NCBI RefSeq assembly: GCF_006716115.1
Contig: NZ_VFOO01000001.1
Coordinates: 124,001-188,000, forward strand
Reading direction: 5' to 3'
Origin: Subtercola boreus
Lineage (GTDB): Bacteria > Actinomycetota > Actinomycetes > Actinomycetales > Microbacteriaceae
DNA: 64,000 bases
The position numbers and the translations under genes were made by a program. The stretch's first letter is position 1, and each line of letters opens with the position of its first letter. Shown here piece by piece: positions 27,068 to 34,608 of the stretch. The notes under the pieces were generated by a model that was given only the letters and a program-made list of their open reading frames with translations, made no database searches and had not been told where the DNA came from.

Positions 27068-28231
27068 ATGCCGCTGCCCGCTTCCGCAGTCGAATCGCCC
27101 CTGCGCATCGCGGCTGTGCCCGCCGGGCATCCGTACGCCCGGAACCTGCTCGACCCCGCTGCGGTTTCCGGCGACCGCATCGTCCTGCTGCCCGATCCGC
27201 TGCCGGCGGGCGCGGCACCCGGCCAGTGGTGGCCGCCGGTCGCGCTCGACCCCGAGTGGATCCGCGCGAACGCCGACACGTTCGACCTGCTGCACCTCCA
27301 CTTCGGAACCGAGTCGTTCCCGCTCGCCCACCTCCAGCAAGTGGTGGATGCCCTCCGGGCCGTGCACCGGCCGCTGGTGTTCACGGTGCACGACCTCACC
27401 AACCCGCAGCTCGTCGACCAGGCGCCGCACGAGGCGCAACTCGACCTGCTGGTGCGGGCGGCCGACGAGGTCATCACGCTGACGCCGGGCGCGGCAGCGG
27501 AGGTGCAGCGGCGCTGGGGGCGCGAGGCCGTCGTGGTCGGGCATCCGCTGCTGGCCGAGGGGGTGCCGGATGCTCGTGCCTCCCTGCCGGCGATCACCGT
27601 CGGTGTGCACCTGCGCGACCTCCGCCCCAACATCGACGGTGCGGGCACGGTGGACACGCTCCTGGCGGCGGTCGCCCTGCTCGAGGAGAGCGGCCTCCAC
27701 CTCGACGTGGTCGTCGACCTGAACGAGAGGGTTCGCGACGAGGCCGTGCGCGACGCGCTCCGCACGCGGCTGGCGGGCCTCGACGGGGTGGAGTTCCGCG
27801 AGCATCCACGGCTCACCGACACCGACCTCGCCGAAGACCTCGCACGCCTCGACATCGAAGTGCTGCCCTACCGGCACGGCACGCATTCGGGCTGGCTGGA
27901 GCTGTGCTGGGACCTCGGTGTCGCCGTCGCGGCCCCCACCGTGGGATTCTTCGCCGAGCAGCACCCGGCAGCGGGGGAGGTCGCGTCGTACCGCCCAGGG
28001 TCTGCCGAGTCGCTGGCGCAGGCGCTGCTGGAGCTCGTGGAAGCGATGGAGGCGGCCGGTCCCGCCGCTGGTCCTGTCGGCGCCGGTGCCGCGCACCCCG
28101 CGGCCGACCGCGCCGCTCGCCGCGCAGCCCTCGTTCGCGACCGGCGGGCGTGGCGCATCACGCAGCAGCGCGACATCCACCTCGCCCATCTCGCCGTGTA
28201 CCGCCGGGCGCTCGCGGCGGTCGCCGTATGA
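27068..28231 (+). CDS. Glycosyltransferase, GT-B fold
   Basis: A 387-residue protein, first gene of the plus-strand glycosyltransferase operon. The N-terminal half has DLLHLHFGTESFPLAH and PLVFTVHDLTNPQL, the acceptor-side motif of GT4-like enzymes; the C-terminal half contains VGVHLRDLRPNIDG, DIEVLPYRHGTHSGWLELCWDLG, which replaces the EPFGxxxxE motif with a GTHSGWLE element. No membrane helix or signal peptide. The last 60 residues are Ala-rich with helical content. Its stop overlaps the next gene's ATG by four bases. Sugar donor and acceptor are unknown. Confidence 0.77.
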   Translation: MPLPASAVESPLRIAAVPAGHPYARNLLDPAAVSGDRIVLLPDPLPAGAAPGQWWPPVALDPEWIRANADTFDLLHLHFGTESFPLAHLQQVVDALRAVHRPLVFTVHDLTNPQLVDQAPHEAQLDLLVRAADEVITLTPGAAAEVQRRWGREAVVVGHPLLAEGVPDARASLPAITVGVHLRDLRPNIDGAGTVDTLLAAVALLEESGLHLDVVVDLNERVRDEAVRDALRTRLAGLDGVEFREHPRLTDTDLAEDLARLDIEVLPYRHGTHSGWLELCWDLGVAVAAPTVGFFAEQHPAAGEVASYRPGSAESLAQALLELVEAMEAAGPAAGPVGAGAAHPAADRAARRAALVRDRRAWRITQQRDIHLAHLAVYRRALAAVAV

Positions 28232-29742
28232 GGCCCACCGCGCACCCCCTCCGCATCGCCGTCATCGCGCCGTTGCGCTACCCGATCCGCGAGCCGCACG
28301 CGGGCGGGCTGGAGTCCTCGATCTGGCACCAGGTCGACAGCCTCCGCCGTCGCGGGCACCGGGTCACGCTCGCCGCTGTGGCCGGCTCGGACTTCCTGGC
28401 CGACGGTCCGCCCGAGTTCGTGCTGCCGCCCGTCGTCTGGGCGCCCGGCGAGGTGCCGAACGACGTCGGGTATCCGCACGGGTACGAAGCGCACGCACTC
28501 CCCGCGCTCGAGCGCGCCCTGATGCACATCGCCCAGCACGCCGGAGAGTTCGACGTGGTGCACAATCACAGCCTGCACGGCACGCCGCTGGCCTGGGCGG
28601 GGCGGCTCGGCGTTCCGATGGTGTCGACCCTGCACACGCCGGTGCTCACCGAACTCGTGGAGGCGCATGCGCGTTCCGAGGCGCCCGCGAGCCGGTTCAC
28701 CGCCGTCAGCACGCACACTGCGGGGGAGTGGATGCCCGCGGGGATCGAGTCCACCGTGGTGCCCAACGCTGTGGACGCCGACCGTTGGCCGATCGGCCCG
28801 GGCGGCCCCGACCTGGTCTGGTTCGGCCGCATCGTCGAGGAGAAGGGTGCGCACCTGGCGATCCGGGCGGCCCGGATGCTCGGACGCCGGATCGTGCTCG
28901 CCGGGCGCATCGGCGACCCCGGATACTTCGAACAGCAGGTGCGTCCGCTGCTCGGCCCCGGGGCCTCCTATGTGGGTGAACTGCGCCAGCCCGAGCTCGC
29001 TCGGCTCGTGGGGCGGAGCAGTTGTGCGCTGGTGACACCGGTCTGGCAGGAACCGTTCGGCCTCATCATCGCGGAGACCCTGATGACGGGGACGCCGGTG
29101 GCGTGCTTCGACACGGGCGGGGTCGCCGAGGTGGTGGGGGCGGCCGGCGCCGCGGGTGCGGCCGGCGCCGCGGGTGCGGGTGCGGGCGGGTCTGGCGCCG
29201 GTGCCTCTGCGCTGCTGGTTCCGATGGGGGATGTCGCGGGGCTCGCGGCCGCGGCCGGGCACCTGATCGCCCGGGGCGAGGCGGATGCCGGCACCCGCCG
29301 CCGCACGCGGGCCGGTGCGGTGGCGGGCTTCTCGCTCGACGCCCGGGTGCTCGAACTCGAGACGATGTACCGACAGCTCGTGCTGGACGGCACGCTCGGC
29401 CTGCCTGCCGCGACGGCGGGGCGGGCCGTGGCGCCTGTGGCGCCTGTGGCGCCCGCTGCGCCCGTTGCGTCCACTGCGCCCCCAGCGCTGGCCGCCACCC
29501 CTCCGGCTGTGTCCGGCCGGGCGTCCGCTGGGGCCGATGTGTCCGGCCGGGCATCCAGTGCGCCCGATGTGTCCGGCCGGGCATCCAGTGCGCCCGATGT
29601 GTCCGGCCGGGCATCCAGTGCGCCCGATGTGTCCGGCCGGGCATCCAGTGCGCCCGATGTGTCCGGCCGGGCATCCAGTGCGCCCGATGTGTCCGGCCGG
29701 GCATCCACTCCGCCCGGCACGCCGGCCGAGGCCCGCCGATGA
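28228..29742 (+). CDS. Family 4 glycosyltransferase with minisatellite tail
   Basis: A 504-residue GT4 enzyme. Glycine-rich N-terminus with HAGGLESSIWHQVDSLRRRGH, acceptor region VPMVSTLHTPV, donor region LVWFGRIVEEKGAHLAIRAA and the catalytic acidic pair in EPFGLIIAETLMTGTPV are all present, so this is the most canonical enzyme in the cluster. An Ala/Gly insertion (AAGAAGAAG type, 18-bp repeats near 29145-29200) interrupts the donor domain after VAEVV. The C-terminal 100 residues are a Val/Ala/Pro tail ending in seven copies of a ten-residue unit (VSGRASSAPD), five of them identical at DNA level. ATGA overlaps at both ends couple it to its neighbours. Confidence 0.88.
   Translation: MRPTAHPLRIAVIAPLRYPIREPHAGGLESSIWHQVDSLRRRGHRVTLAAVAGSDFLADGPPEFVLPPVVWAPGEVPNDVGYPHGYEAHALPALERALMHIAQHAGEFDVVHNHSLHGTPLAWAGRLGVPMVSTLHTPVLTELVEAHARSEAPASRFTAVSTHTAGEWMPAGIESTVVPNAVDADRWPIGPGGPDLVWFGRIVEEKGAHLAIRAARMLGRRIVLAGRIGDPGYFEQQVRPLLGPGASYVGELRQPELARLVGRSSCALVTPVWQEPFGLIIAETLMTGTPVACFDTGGVAEVVGAAGAAGAAGAAGAGAGGSGAGASALLVPMGDVAGLAAAAGHLIARGEADAGTRRRTRAGAVAGFSLDARVLELETMYRQLVLDGTLGLPAATAGRAVAPVAPVAPAAPVASTAPPALAATPPAVSGRASAGADVSGRASSAPDVSGRASSAPDVSGRASSAPDVSGRASSAPDVSGRASSAPDVSGRASTPPGTPAEARR
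29145..29200 (+). repeat. 18-bp tandem repeat inside the GT4 gene
   Basis: GCCGGCGCCGCGGGTGCG occurs twice in a row followed by shorter variants, encoding an Ala/Gly run in the donor domain. Confidence 0.7.
29509..29718 (+). repeat. 30-bp minisatellite, seven units, at the end of the GT4 gene
   Basis: Units begin GTGTCCGGCCGGGCATCCAG and are exactly 30 bp. The five central units (29539-29688) are identical; the first and last are diverged. The period is a multiple of three, so copy changes keep the frame. Confidence 0.95.
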
Positions 29743-31832
29743 CAGCGCGGAGGCCCCTCGTCGGCTGGTACGTGCACCACCAGGGTGCCGGTCATCGCAC
29801 CCGGTTCGAATCGGTCGCCCGTCACCTCGACGCCGACCTCGTCGTGTTCTCGACCCTCCCGCCACCCCCGCTGCTGCCCGACCACACCCGCTGGATCGTG
29901 CTCGATCGCGACGACAACCACGAACGCACAGCGGACGGCAGCCGCCTCGATCCGGCGCACGCCGACCCGACCGCCGGCGGCGCGCTGCACTGGGCGCCGC
30001 TCGGCCACAGCGGGCACGCCTCGCGGCTTGGAACCATTGCGGGCTCTCTCGCGTCCGAGCGGTTCGACTGTTTTGTGGTGGATGTCTCGGTCGAGGTCAC
30101 GCTGCTGGCACGCCTCTTCGGGGTGCCGGTCGTGGTTGTGGCGCAGCCCGGGGAGCGGGACGATTCCCCGCACCAGCTGGCCTACTCCGTCGCCGACCGG
30201 ATCATCGCCCCCTGGCCGGCGGCGCTCTACTCGCCGCGGTCGCTGCAGCCGTTCGCCGGGGCGGTGCGCTACGTCGGCGGGATCAGCCGTTTTGATGGGC
30301 GCGATGTGCCGTCGGGCATCCACGGGCCCGAGGCCGGGCCGGTGTCCGGCTCAGTGCTGGTTCTCGGCGGTGCAGGGGGATCGGCGGTGGGACCGGACGA
30401 CGTCGAGGCCGCCGCGGTCGCGACGGGCGCCGCGCGGGTCGTGGCCGGCGCGGCGGATGCCGTCGTCGTGGCTGATCCCGCCCCGGTCTCGGCTGCGCAG
30501 GTCGCGGCAGGGTCCGCCTGGTCTGCGCTCGGCCTGCCGGCGACGGAGCATGTGTCGTCGACGGGCTGGCGGTCCGATCCGTTCGACCTGCTGCACCGGG
30601 CAGAAGTGGTGGTGTCGTTCGCCGGCCAGAACGCCGTCGCCGACCTCGCGGCCGTCGGTGCCCGCGCCATCGTCATCGGCCAGCCGCGCCCATTCGGTGA
30701 GCAGGAGGCTACCGCGGCCGCGCTCGATGCCGCCGGACTCGCCGTCGTCGTCCCCGCGTGGCCGGAACCGTCGGAGTGGCCGGCCCTGCTCGCGCGGGCC
30801 CGCACCCAGGCCCCGGACTGGTCGGCGTGGGAGGTTTCTGGTGCCGCCGCCCGCGCGGCCGCCGTGATCGCCGAGGTCGCTGCCGCGCGCTCACTGGCTT
30901 CCGCGCCGGCCGACCCTCCTTCCCCCGCAGCACCCGCAACCCGTGAGGCCGTCCCCGCGGCCACTTCAGCCACCCCGCGCATCGCGGTTGTCACCCTCTT
31001 CTCCGCCGCGCGCCTCGACCATGCGCAGAACCAGTTCGCCCTGCTCGCCGAGCACCCCGTGCGGGTCGTCGGCGTCTGGCTGGATGAGGGGCTGCCACCG
31101 GCGATCGACGGGGTCACGGTCATCCACCAGCCGCCCGGCGCCGCCGGACTACGGCTCGCGCGCGGTCGCAATGCGGGTGCCGCCGCCGCCATCGACGGTG
31201 GTGCCGACGTGCTCGTGTTCCTCGACGCGGACTGCCTGCCCGGCCCCGGGCTGCTGCAGCGGTACGCCGAGGCTGCTGCTGAGCATCTGGAGTCCGTGCT
31301 GTGCGGGCCCGTGACCTACCTCCCTGACGGCGTCATCCCCTCGGGGCACGCGGACTTTGAGGCGAACACGCGGCCGCATCCAGCCCGGCCGAACCTGCCC
31401 GCCGGCGAGACCCGGGCGGCCACCGCTGACGAGTACCGGCTGTTCTGGTCGCTCTCCTTCGCGTGCACGGCTGAGCTCTGGCGGCGTGTGGGCGGGTTCG
31501 ACGAGGTCTACGAGGGCTACGGCGCCGAGGACACGGACTACGCCTCGAAGCTCCGCGCGGCCGACGTCGAGCTGCGGTGGGTGGGCGGCGCGCACGCCTA
31601 CCACCAGTACCACCCGACGACCTCGCCACCCTGGCAGCACCTCGACGACATCCTGCGGAACGGCGCGCTCTACCGCCGGCGGTGGGGGTCCTGGCCGATG
31701 CAGGGCTGGCTGGAGGCCTTTGCGGATGCGGGAGCGATCGAGCTGCGGGGCGACCAGTGGCAGCGCACGGCCTCAGTTTCGGTTTCGGTTTCGGTTTCGG
31801 ATTCGGCTTCGGCCGACCAGCCGGGGGGTTGA
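29739..31832 (+). CDS. Two-domain glycosyltransferase, GT-B (MurG-like) fused to GT-A (family 2)
   Basis: A 697-residue fusion. Residues about 1-375 form a GT-B domain: GWYVHHQGAGHRTRFESVARHL at the N-terminus is the glycine/histidine loop of UGT/MurG-like enzymes, and VSFAGQNAVADLAAVGARAIVIGQPRPFGEQEATAAAL is the donor loop with the conserved QN and EQ pairs. A Pro/Ala linker (about 385-415) leads to a GT-A domain: RIAVVTLFSAARLDHAQNQFA, then DVLVFLDADCLPG with the DxD motif, and the acceptor motif GGFDEVYEGYGAEDTDYASKL. The C-terminus ends in a Ser/Val hexanucleotide repeat. No membrane segment. It overlaps the GT4 gene by four bases. The two domains could add consecutive sugars. Confidence 0.85.
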   Translation: MTARRPLVGWYVHHQGAGHRTRFESVARHLDADLVVFSTLPPPPLLPDHTRWIVLDRDDNHERTADGSRLDPAHADPTAGGALHWAPLGHSGHASRLGTIAGSLASERFDCFVVDVSVEVTLLARLFGVPVVVVAQPGERDDSPHQLAYSVADRIIAPWPAALYSPRSLQPFAGAVRYVGGISRFDGRDVPSGIHGPEAGPVSGSVLVLGGAGGSAVGPDDVEAAAVATGAARVVAGAADAVVVADPAPVSAAQVAAGSAWSALGLPATEHVSSTGWRSDPFDLLHRAEVVVSFAGQNAVADLAAVGARAIVIGQPRPFGEQEATAAALDAAGLAVVVPAWPEPSEWPALLARARTQAPDWSAWEVSGAAARAAAVIAEVAAARSLASAPADPPSPAAPATREAVPAATSATPRIAVVTLFSAARLDHAQNQFALLAEHPVRVVGVWLDEGLPPAIDGVTVIHQPPGAAGLRLARGRNAGAAAAIDGGADVLVFLDADCLPGPGLLQRYAEAAAEHLESVLCGPVTYLPDGVIPSGHADFEANTRPHPARPNLPAGETRAATADEYRLFWSLSFACTAELWRRVGGFDEVYEGYGAEDTDYASKLRAADVELRWVGGAHAYHQYHPTTSPPWQHLDDILRNGALYRRRWGSWPMQGWLEAFADAGAIELRGDQWQRTASVSVSVSVSDSASADQPGG
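31776..31811 (+). repeat. Hexanucleotide repeat GTTTCG at the end of the fusion gene
   Basis: Four perfect copies of GTTTCG and two variants encode a Val-Ser run just before the stop codon. Confidence 0.85.
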
Positions 31833-31864
31833 CATCGTGAGACTACTTTTGCGAGAGTAGTCAC
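31829..31864 (+). promoter_or_regulatory. PadR-gene promoter with overlapping palindromic operator
   Basis: TTGACA (31829-31834) is a consensus -35; after 18 bp comes GAGAGT (31853-31858), a weak -10 located six bases before the ATG at 31865, which suggests leaderless transcription. The inverted repeat GACTAC (31841-31846) / GTAGTC (31857-31862) with a 10-bp spacer overlaps the -10 box, so a repressor bound there would block RNA polymerase. The -35 box overlaps the stop codon of the upstream glycosyltransferase gene. Confidence 0.6.
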
Positions 31865-32653
31865 ATGTCATCCATTCGGCTCTACATCCTCGGCTCGCTC
31901 GCGCAGCGCGGCGAGATGCACGGGCACCAGCTCCGGCTGCTGGCCGAGGAGGAGCATGTGCACCTCTGGACAGACATCAGCGTGGGCGCCCTCTACGGCG
32001 CCATCAAGCGACTGGCCGTCGAGGGGCTGATCGACGTCGTCAGGGTCGAGCGGGAGGGCAACTTCCCCGAACGCCAGATCTACGCCATCAACGACGCCGG
32101 GCGCGAGGCGTTGGCGAACATCCGCCTCGAGCAGTTGACGACGTTGACGTTCCGCTCCGATCCGTTCGACCTGGCCCTCACACGGCTCGACGGCGACCGG
32201 TTGGATGATGTGCAGCACATCATCGAAGGTCGCCTCCAGGCGCTCGGGATGCTGCTCGAAGAGACCGAAGAGGCCAACGTGCGCGCCCTGCCGTACCTGA
32301 CCCTCAGCGAGACGTTCGCGATGCAGCACCGCGAGCACCGCATCCGGTCGGAGTTGGACTGGCTTCGCGGGCTCCTGGCAGAAGTTCCCGCCATCGTCGC
32401 CGACGAGCAGCAGCGGAACGCCGGCGGGCGAGCCCCGCTGCCGACGAAGTCGCACGCCCAGCACACCGTTCGCGCCATCCCGCCCGCCGAGTTGCGCGCA
32501 GCGCGGCCCGGTGCTCCTTCGGCGGAGCTGCAAGCAGCCCCGCCCGGGGCTCCTTCGGCGGAGCTGCACGCAGCCCCGCCCGGTACTCCTTCGCACACCG
32601 ACCCGACCGACCACACCACCACCCCGCCTCGAAAGGCCCCCACTCATGTCTGA
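31865..32653 (+). CDS. PadR-family transcriptional regulator
   Basis: A 262-residue repressor. The winged-helix PadR domain covers about 1-85 (LYILGSLAQRGEMHGHQLRLLAEEE, then SVGALYGAIKRLAVEGLI with the family's GxLYxxxxRL motif). A helical dimerisation domain follows (about 95-180). The last 75 residues are an Ala/Pro tail containing a 12-residue repeat (GAPSAELQAAPP type) from a 36-bp minisatellite. PadR repressors usually control a neighbouring multidrug exporter, and here the DHA2 exporter gene starts inside this gene's end (8-bp overlap). The palindrome over the promoter is the likely operator. Confidence 0.88.
   Translation: MSSIRLYILGSLAQRGEMHGHQLRLLAEEEHVHLWTDISVGALYGAIKRLAVEGLIDVVRVEREGNFPERQIYAINDAGREALANIRLEQLTTLTFRSDPFDLALTRLDGDRLDDVQHIIEGRLQALGMLLEETEEANVRALPYLTLSETFAMQHREHRIRSELDWLRGLLAEVPAIVADEQQRNAGGRAPLPTKSHAQHTVRAIPPAELRAARPGAPSAELQAAPPGAPSAELHAAPPGTPSHTDPTDHTTTPPRKAPTHV
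32486..32593 (+). repeat. 36-bp minisatellite in the PadR gene tail
   Basis: Two near-identical 36-bp units (32510-32545 and 32546-32581) are flanked by partial copies on both sides. They encode GAPSAELxAAPP. Confidence 0.85.
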
Positions 32654-34274
32654 CACCACCGCGCGGGCCCCGCAGGCCGCGCCCGCCATCCCCAAACGTG
32701 CCTGGCAGGCACTCGTCGTGCTGCTGCTCGGCATGTGCATCGCCCTCCTCGACACCACCATCGTGAATGTCGCGCTGCCCACCATCCGGCAGACCCTCGA
32801 CGCCAGCGAGTCGACCCTGTCGTGGATCATCTCGGGCTACGCCCTCGCGTTCGGCCTGGCGCTCATCCCGGCCGGCCGGCTCGGCGACCGCATCGGCCAC
32901 AAATGGGTGTTCTTCACCGGAATCGCCCTGTTCACCGCGGCGAGCTTCGCCTGCGGTTTCGCGGCGAACGACACCCAGCTCGTGATCGCCCGTGTCGTGC
33001 AGGGCCTTGCCGGGGGTATCTTCGTGCCGGCCGTCACCGCGTTCATCCAGCTGCTCTTCCCGCCGCAGGCGCGCGGCAAGGCGTTCGCGATCATGGGCGC
33101 CGTCATCGGTGTCTCGTCCGCCCTCGGCCCCATCATCGGCGGCCTGATCATCCAGGCGTTCGGCGAGGAGAACGGCTGGCGCGGAGTCTTCTTCGTGAAC
33201 CTGCCGATCGGTGTCGTCACGCTCGTCGCGGCGGCGATCCTGCTGCCGAAGCGCAGCGAGATCGAGGCCGGTGCGGGTGCCGGTGCCGGTGCACAGTCGC
33301 GCCGCGGCATCGACTGGATCGGGCTCGTGCTGGTCTCGGGCGCGTTCGTGGCGCTGTTGGTCCCGCTGATCCAGGGACAGGACGAGGGCTGGCCCCTCTG
33401 GACCTACCTCACCATCGCCGGCGGGGTCGTGCTCCTCGCCCTGTTCGGCCTCTGGGAGGTGCTGTACACACGCCGCGGCGGGTCCCCGCTCGTTCCGCCG
33501 AGCCTGTTCAAGCACCCGTCGTTCACCGGTGGAGTCATTCTCGCGCTCGTCTACTTCGCCGCCTTCACCAGCATCTTCTTCACGATCTCGCTGCTCTGGC
33601 AGAGCGGGCTCGGCCACACGGCCCTCGAATCGGGTGCCGTGGCGATCCCGTTCGCGGTCGGCAGCATCCTGAGCTCCTCGCAGAGCAACCGCCTGTCGAC
33701 CCGCCTCGGCCGCAACGTGCTGGTGCTCGGCACCGCGCTCGTCGCCATCGGCCTGATCTGGCTCTGGCTCGTGCTGCTGCTCACCCCGGCGTCCGACCTC
33801 ACCAACTGGGAGCTCATCGCGCCGCTCTTCATCGCCGGCGTCGGCAACGGGTTCTTCATCGCTCCCAATGCGCAGTTCATCGTCGCCACCGTCGACAAGC
33901 GCGACGCCGGAGCCGCGAGCGGCGTGATCTCGGCCGTCCAGCGCATCGGTAGTGCGGTCGGCATCGCCATCATCGGCAGCGTGCTGTTCGGTTCACTCGT
34001 GATCACCGGCCGCGACCAGGCTGCCGTCGCCACCGGCTTCTCGCACGCCGCCGCCTCGGCGATGCTCGTGAGCGCCATCTTCGCGGTGGCCGCGTTCTTC
34101 CTCGTCTTCGCGCTCCCGAAGCGCGTCAGCACCTGGGGCGGAGGCGCCCCCGCCGGCGCGTCCGGCAAGCCCGGGGCTCCCGCCGGCGCCGCAGCCGCAC
34201 CTGCAGGTGCCGGTGCCCATCGTGATGAGCCCGCCAAGCACGCGGGTGCCACCGCTCCGACCGCGGGCGCCTGA
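32646..34274 (+). CDS. MFS multidrug exporter, DHA2 (EmrB/QacA) family
   Basis: A 542-residue exporter with 14 predicted membrane helices. Motif D1 (IALLDTTIVNVALP) starts helix 1, motif A is GRLGDRIGHKW between helices 2 and 3, and motif C is SSALGPIIGGLI in helix 5, a proton-antiporter signature. After the last helix (about residue 497) comes a 45-residue Ala/Gly/Pro tail. The ATG overlaps the PadR stop by eight bases, so repressor and pump are coupled. The 3' end of the gene, including the stop codon, is duplicated just downstream. Confidence 0.9.
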   Translation: MSDTTARAPQAAPAIPKRAWQALVVLLLGMCIALLDTTIVNVALPTIRQTLDASESTLSWIISGYALAFGLALIPAGRLGDRIGHKWVFFTGIALFTAASFACGFAANDTQLVIARVVQGLAGGIFVPAVTAFIQLLFPPQARGKAFAIMGAVIGVSSALGPIIGGLIIQAFGEENGWRGVFFVNLPIGVVTLVAAAILLPKRSEIEAGAGAGAGAQSRRGIDWIGLVLVSGAFVALLVPLIQGQDEGWPLWTYLTIAGGVVLLALFGLWEVLYTRRGGSPLVPPSLFKHPSFTGGVILALVYFAAFTSIFFTISLLWQSGLGHTALESGAVAIPFAVGSILSSSQSNRLSTRLGRNVLVLGTALVAIGLIWLWLVLLLTPASDLTNWELIAPLFIAGVGNGFFIAPNAQFIVATVDKRDAGAASGVISAVQRIGSAVGIAIIGSVLFGSLVITGRDQAAVATGFSHAAASAMLVSAIFAVAAFFLVFALPKRVSTWGGGAPAGASGKPGAPAGAAAAPAGAGAHRDEPAKHAGATAPTAGA

Positions 34275-34442
34275 CCGGGCCGGGGACGGCCCGCGCAGCC
34301 TCTCTCCCCTCACCCCGCACCCCGGCCGGGGGCGGCCCCCGGCAAGCCCGGGGCTCCCGCCGGTGCCCAGCATGATGAGCCCGGCAAGCACGCGGGTGCC
34401 ACCGCTCCGATCGCGGGTGCCTGACCGGGCCGGGGACGGCCC
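34164..34442 (+). repeat. Direct duplication of the exporter gene's 3' end
   Basis: Bases 34164-34291, covering the last codons, the stop and about 17 bp after it, are repeated at 34341-34442 with about 27 bp missing and a few substitutions. Shared blocks include GATGAGCCC, AAGCACGCGGGTGCCACC and CTGACCGGGCCGGGGACGGC. The copies are separated by 49 bp. Confidence 0.9.
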
Positions 34443-34527
34443 CGTTAGCCCCGCACCCCGCCACCGTGCGGCTCCCACCCCGCACCCCGCCCCCGTCCCG
34501 CGCCCCCTGTCGGGCGGCACTGTCGAG

Positions 34528-34575
34528 TGGGCGATTTGGGCCCCAAATTGCGGGATATGGGGCCCAGACTGCCCA
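34528..34575. repeat. Imperfect inverted repeat, related to family 2
   Basis: TGGGCGATTTGGGCCCC (34528-34544) and GGGGCCCAGACTGCCCA (34559-34575) pair over 13 of 17 positions with a 14-base loop. The left arm resembles the right arm of the family-2 element (GGCGCGATTTCGGCCCC) at 14 of 17 positions, so it may be a diverged member. Confidence 0.65.
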
Positions 34576-34596
34576 TTGGATGGGGTGGCCGCTGGC

Positions 34597-34602
34597 TAGA
34601 GT
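34597..34602 (+). promoter_or_regulatory. -10 box TAGAGT, leaderless start for the ydeI-like gene
   Basis: TAGAGT is followed by TGGGGG and the ATG at 34609. The G-run is not a functional ribosome site at that distance. Confidence 0.55.
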
Positions 34603-34608
34603 TGGGGG

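Larger units (their letters stand above)
34275..34608. other. Intergenic interval with duplicated gene tail and hairpin
   Basis: This 334-bp gap holds the second copy of the exporter gene's tail, a C-rich tract with repeated CACCCCGC motifs and a 17-bp-arm inverted repeat at 34528-34575. No credible reading frame. Confidence 0.7.

Noticed and set aside
29509-29718. Regular 30-bp direct repeats that could suggest a CRISPR array
   Set aside because: The units abut with no spacers between them, are inside a coding frame, have a period divisible by three and encode a clear peptide repeat. No cas genes are present in the window.
34341-34442. The duplicated exporter-gene tail as a separate small gene
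   Set aside because: The segment keeps a stop codon and fragments of the original frame but has no start codon or ribosome site in front of it.
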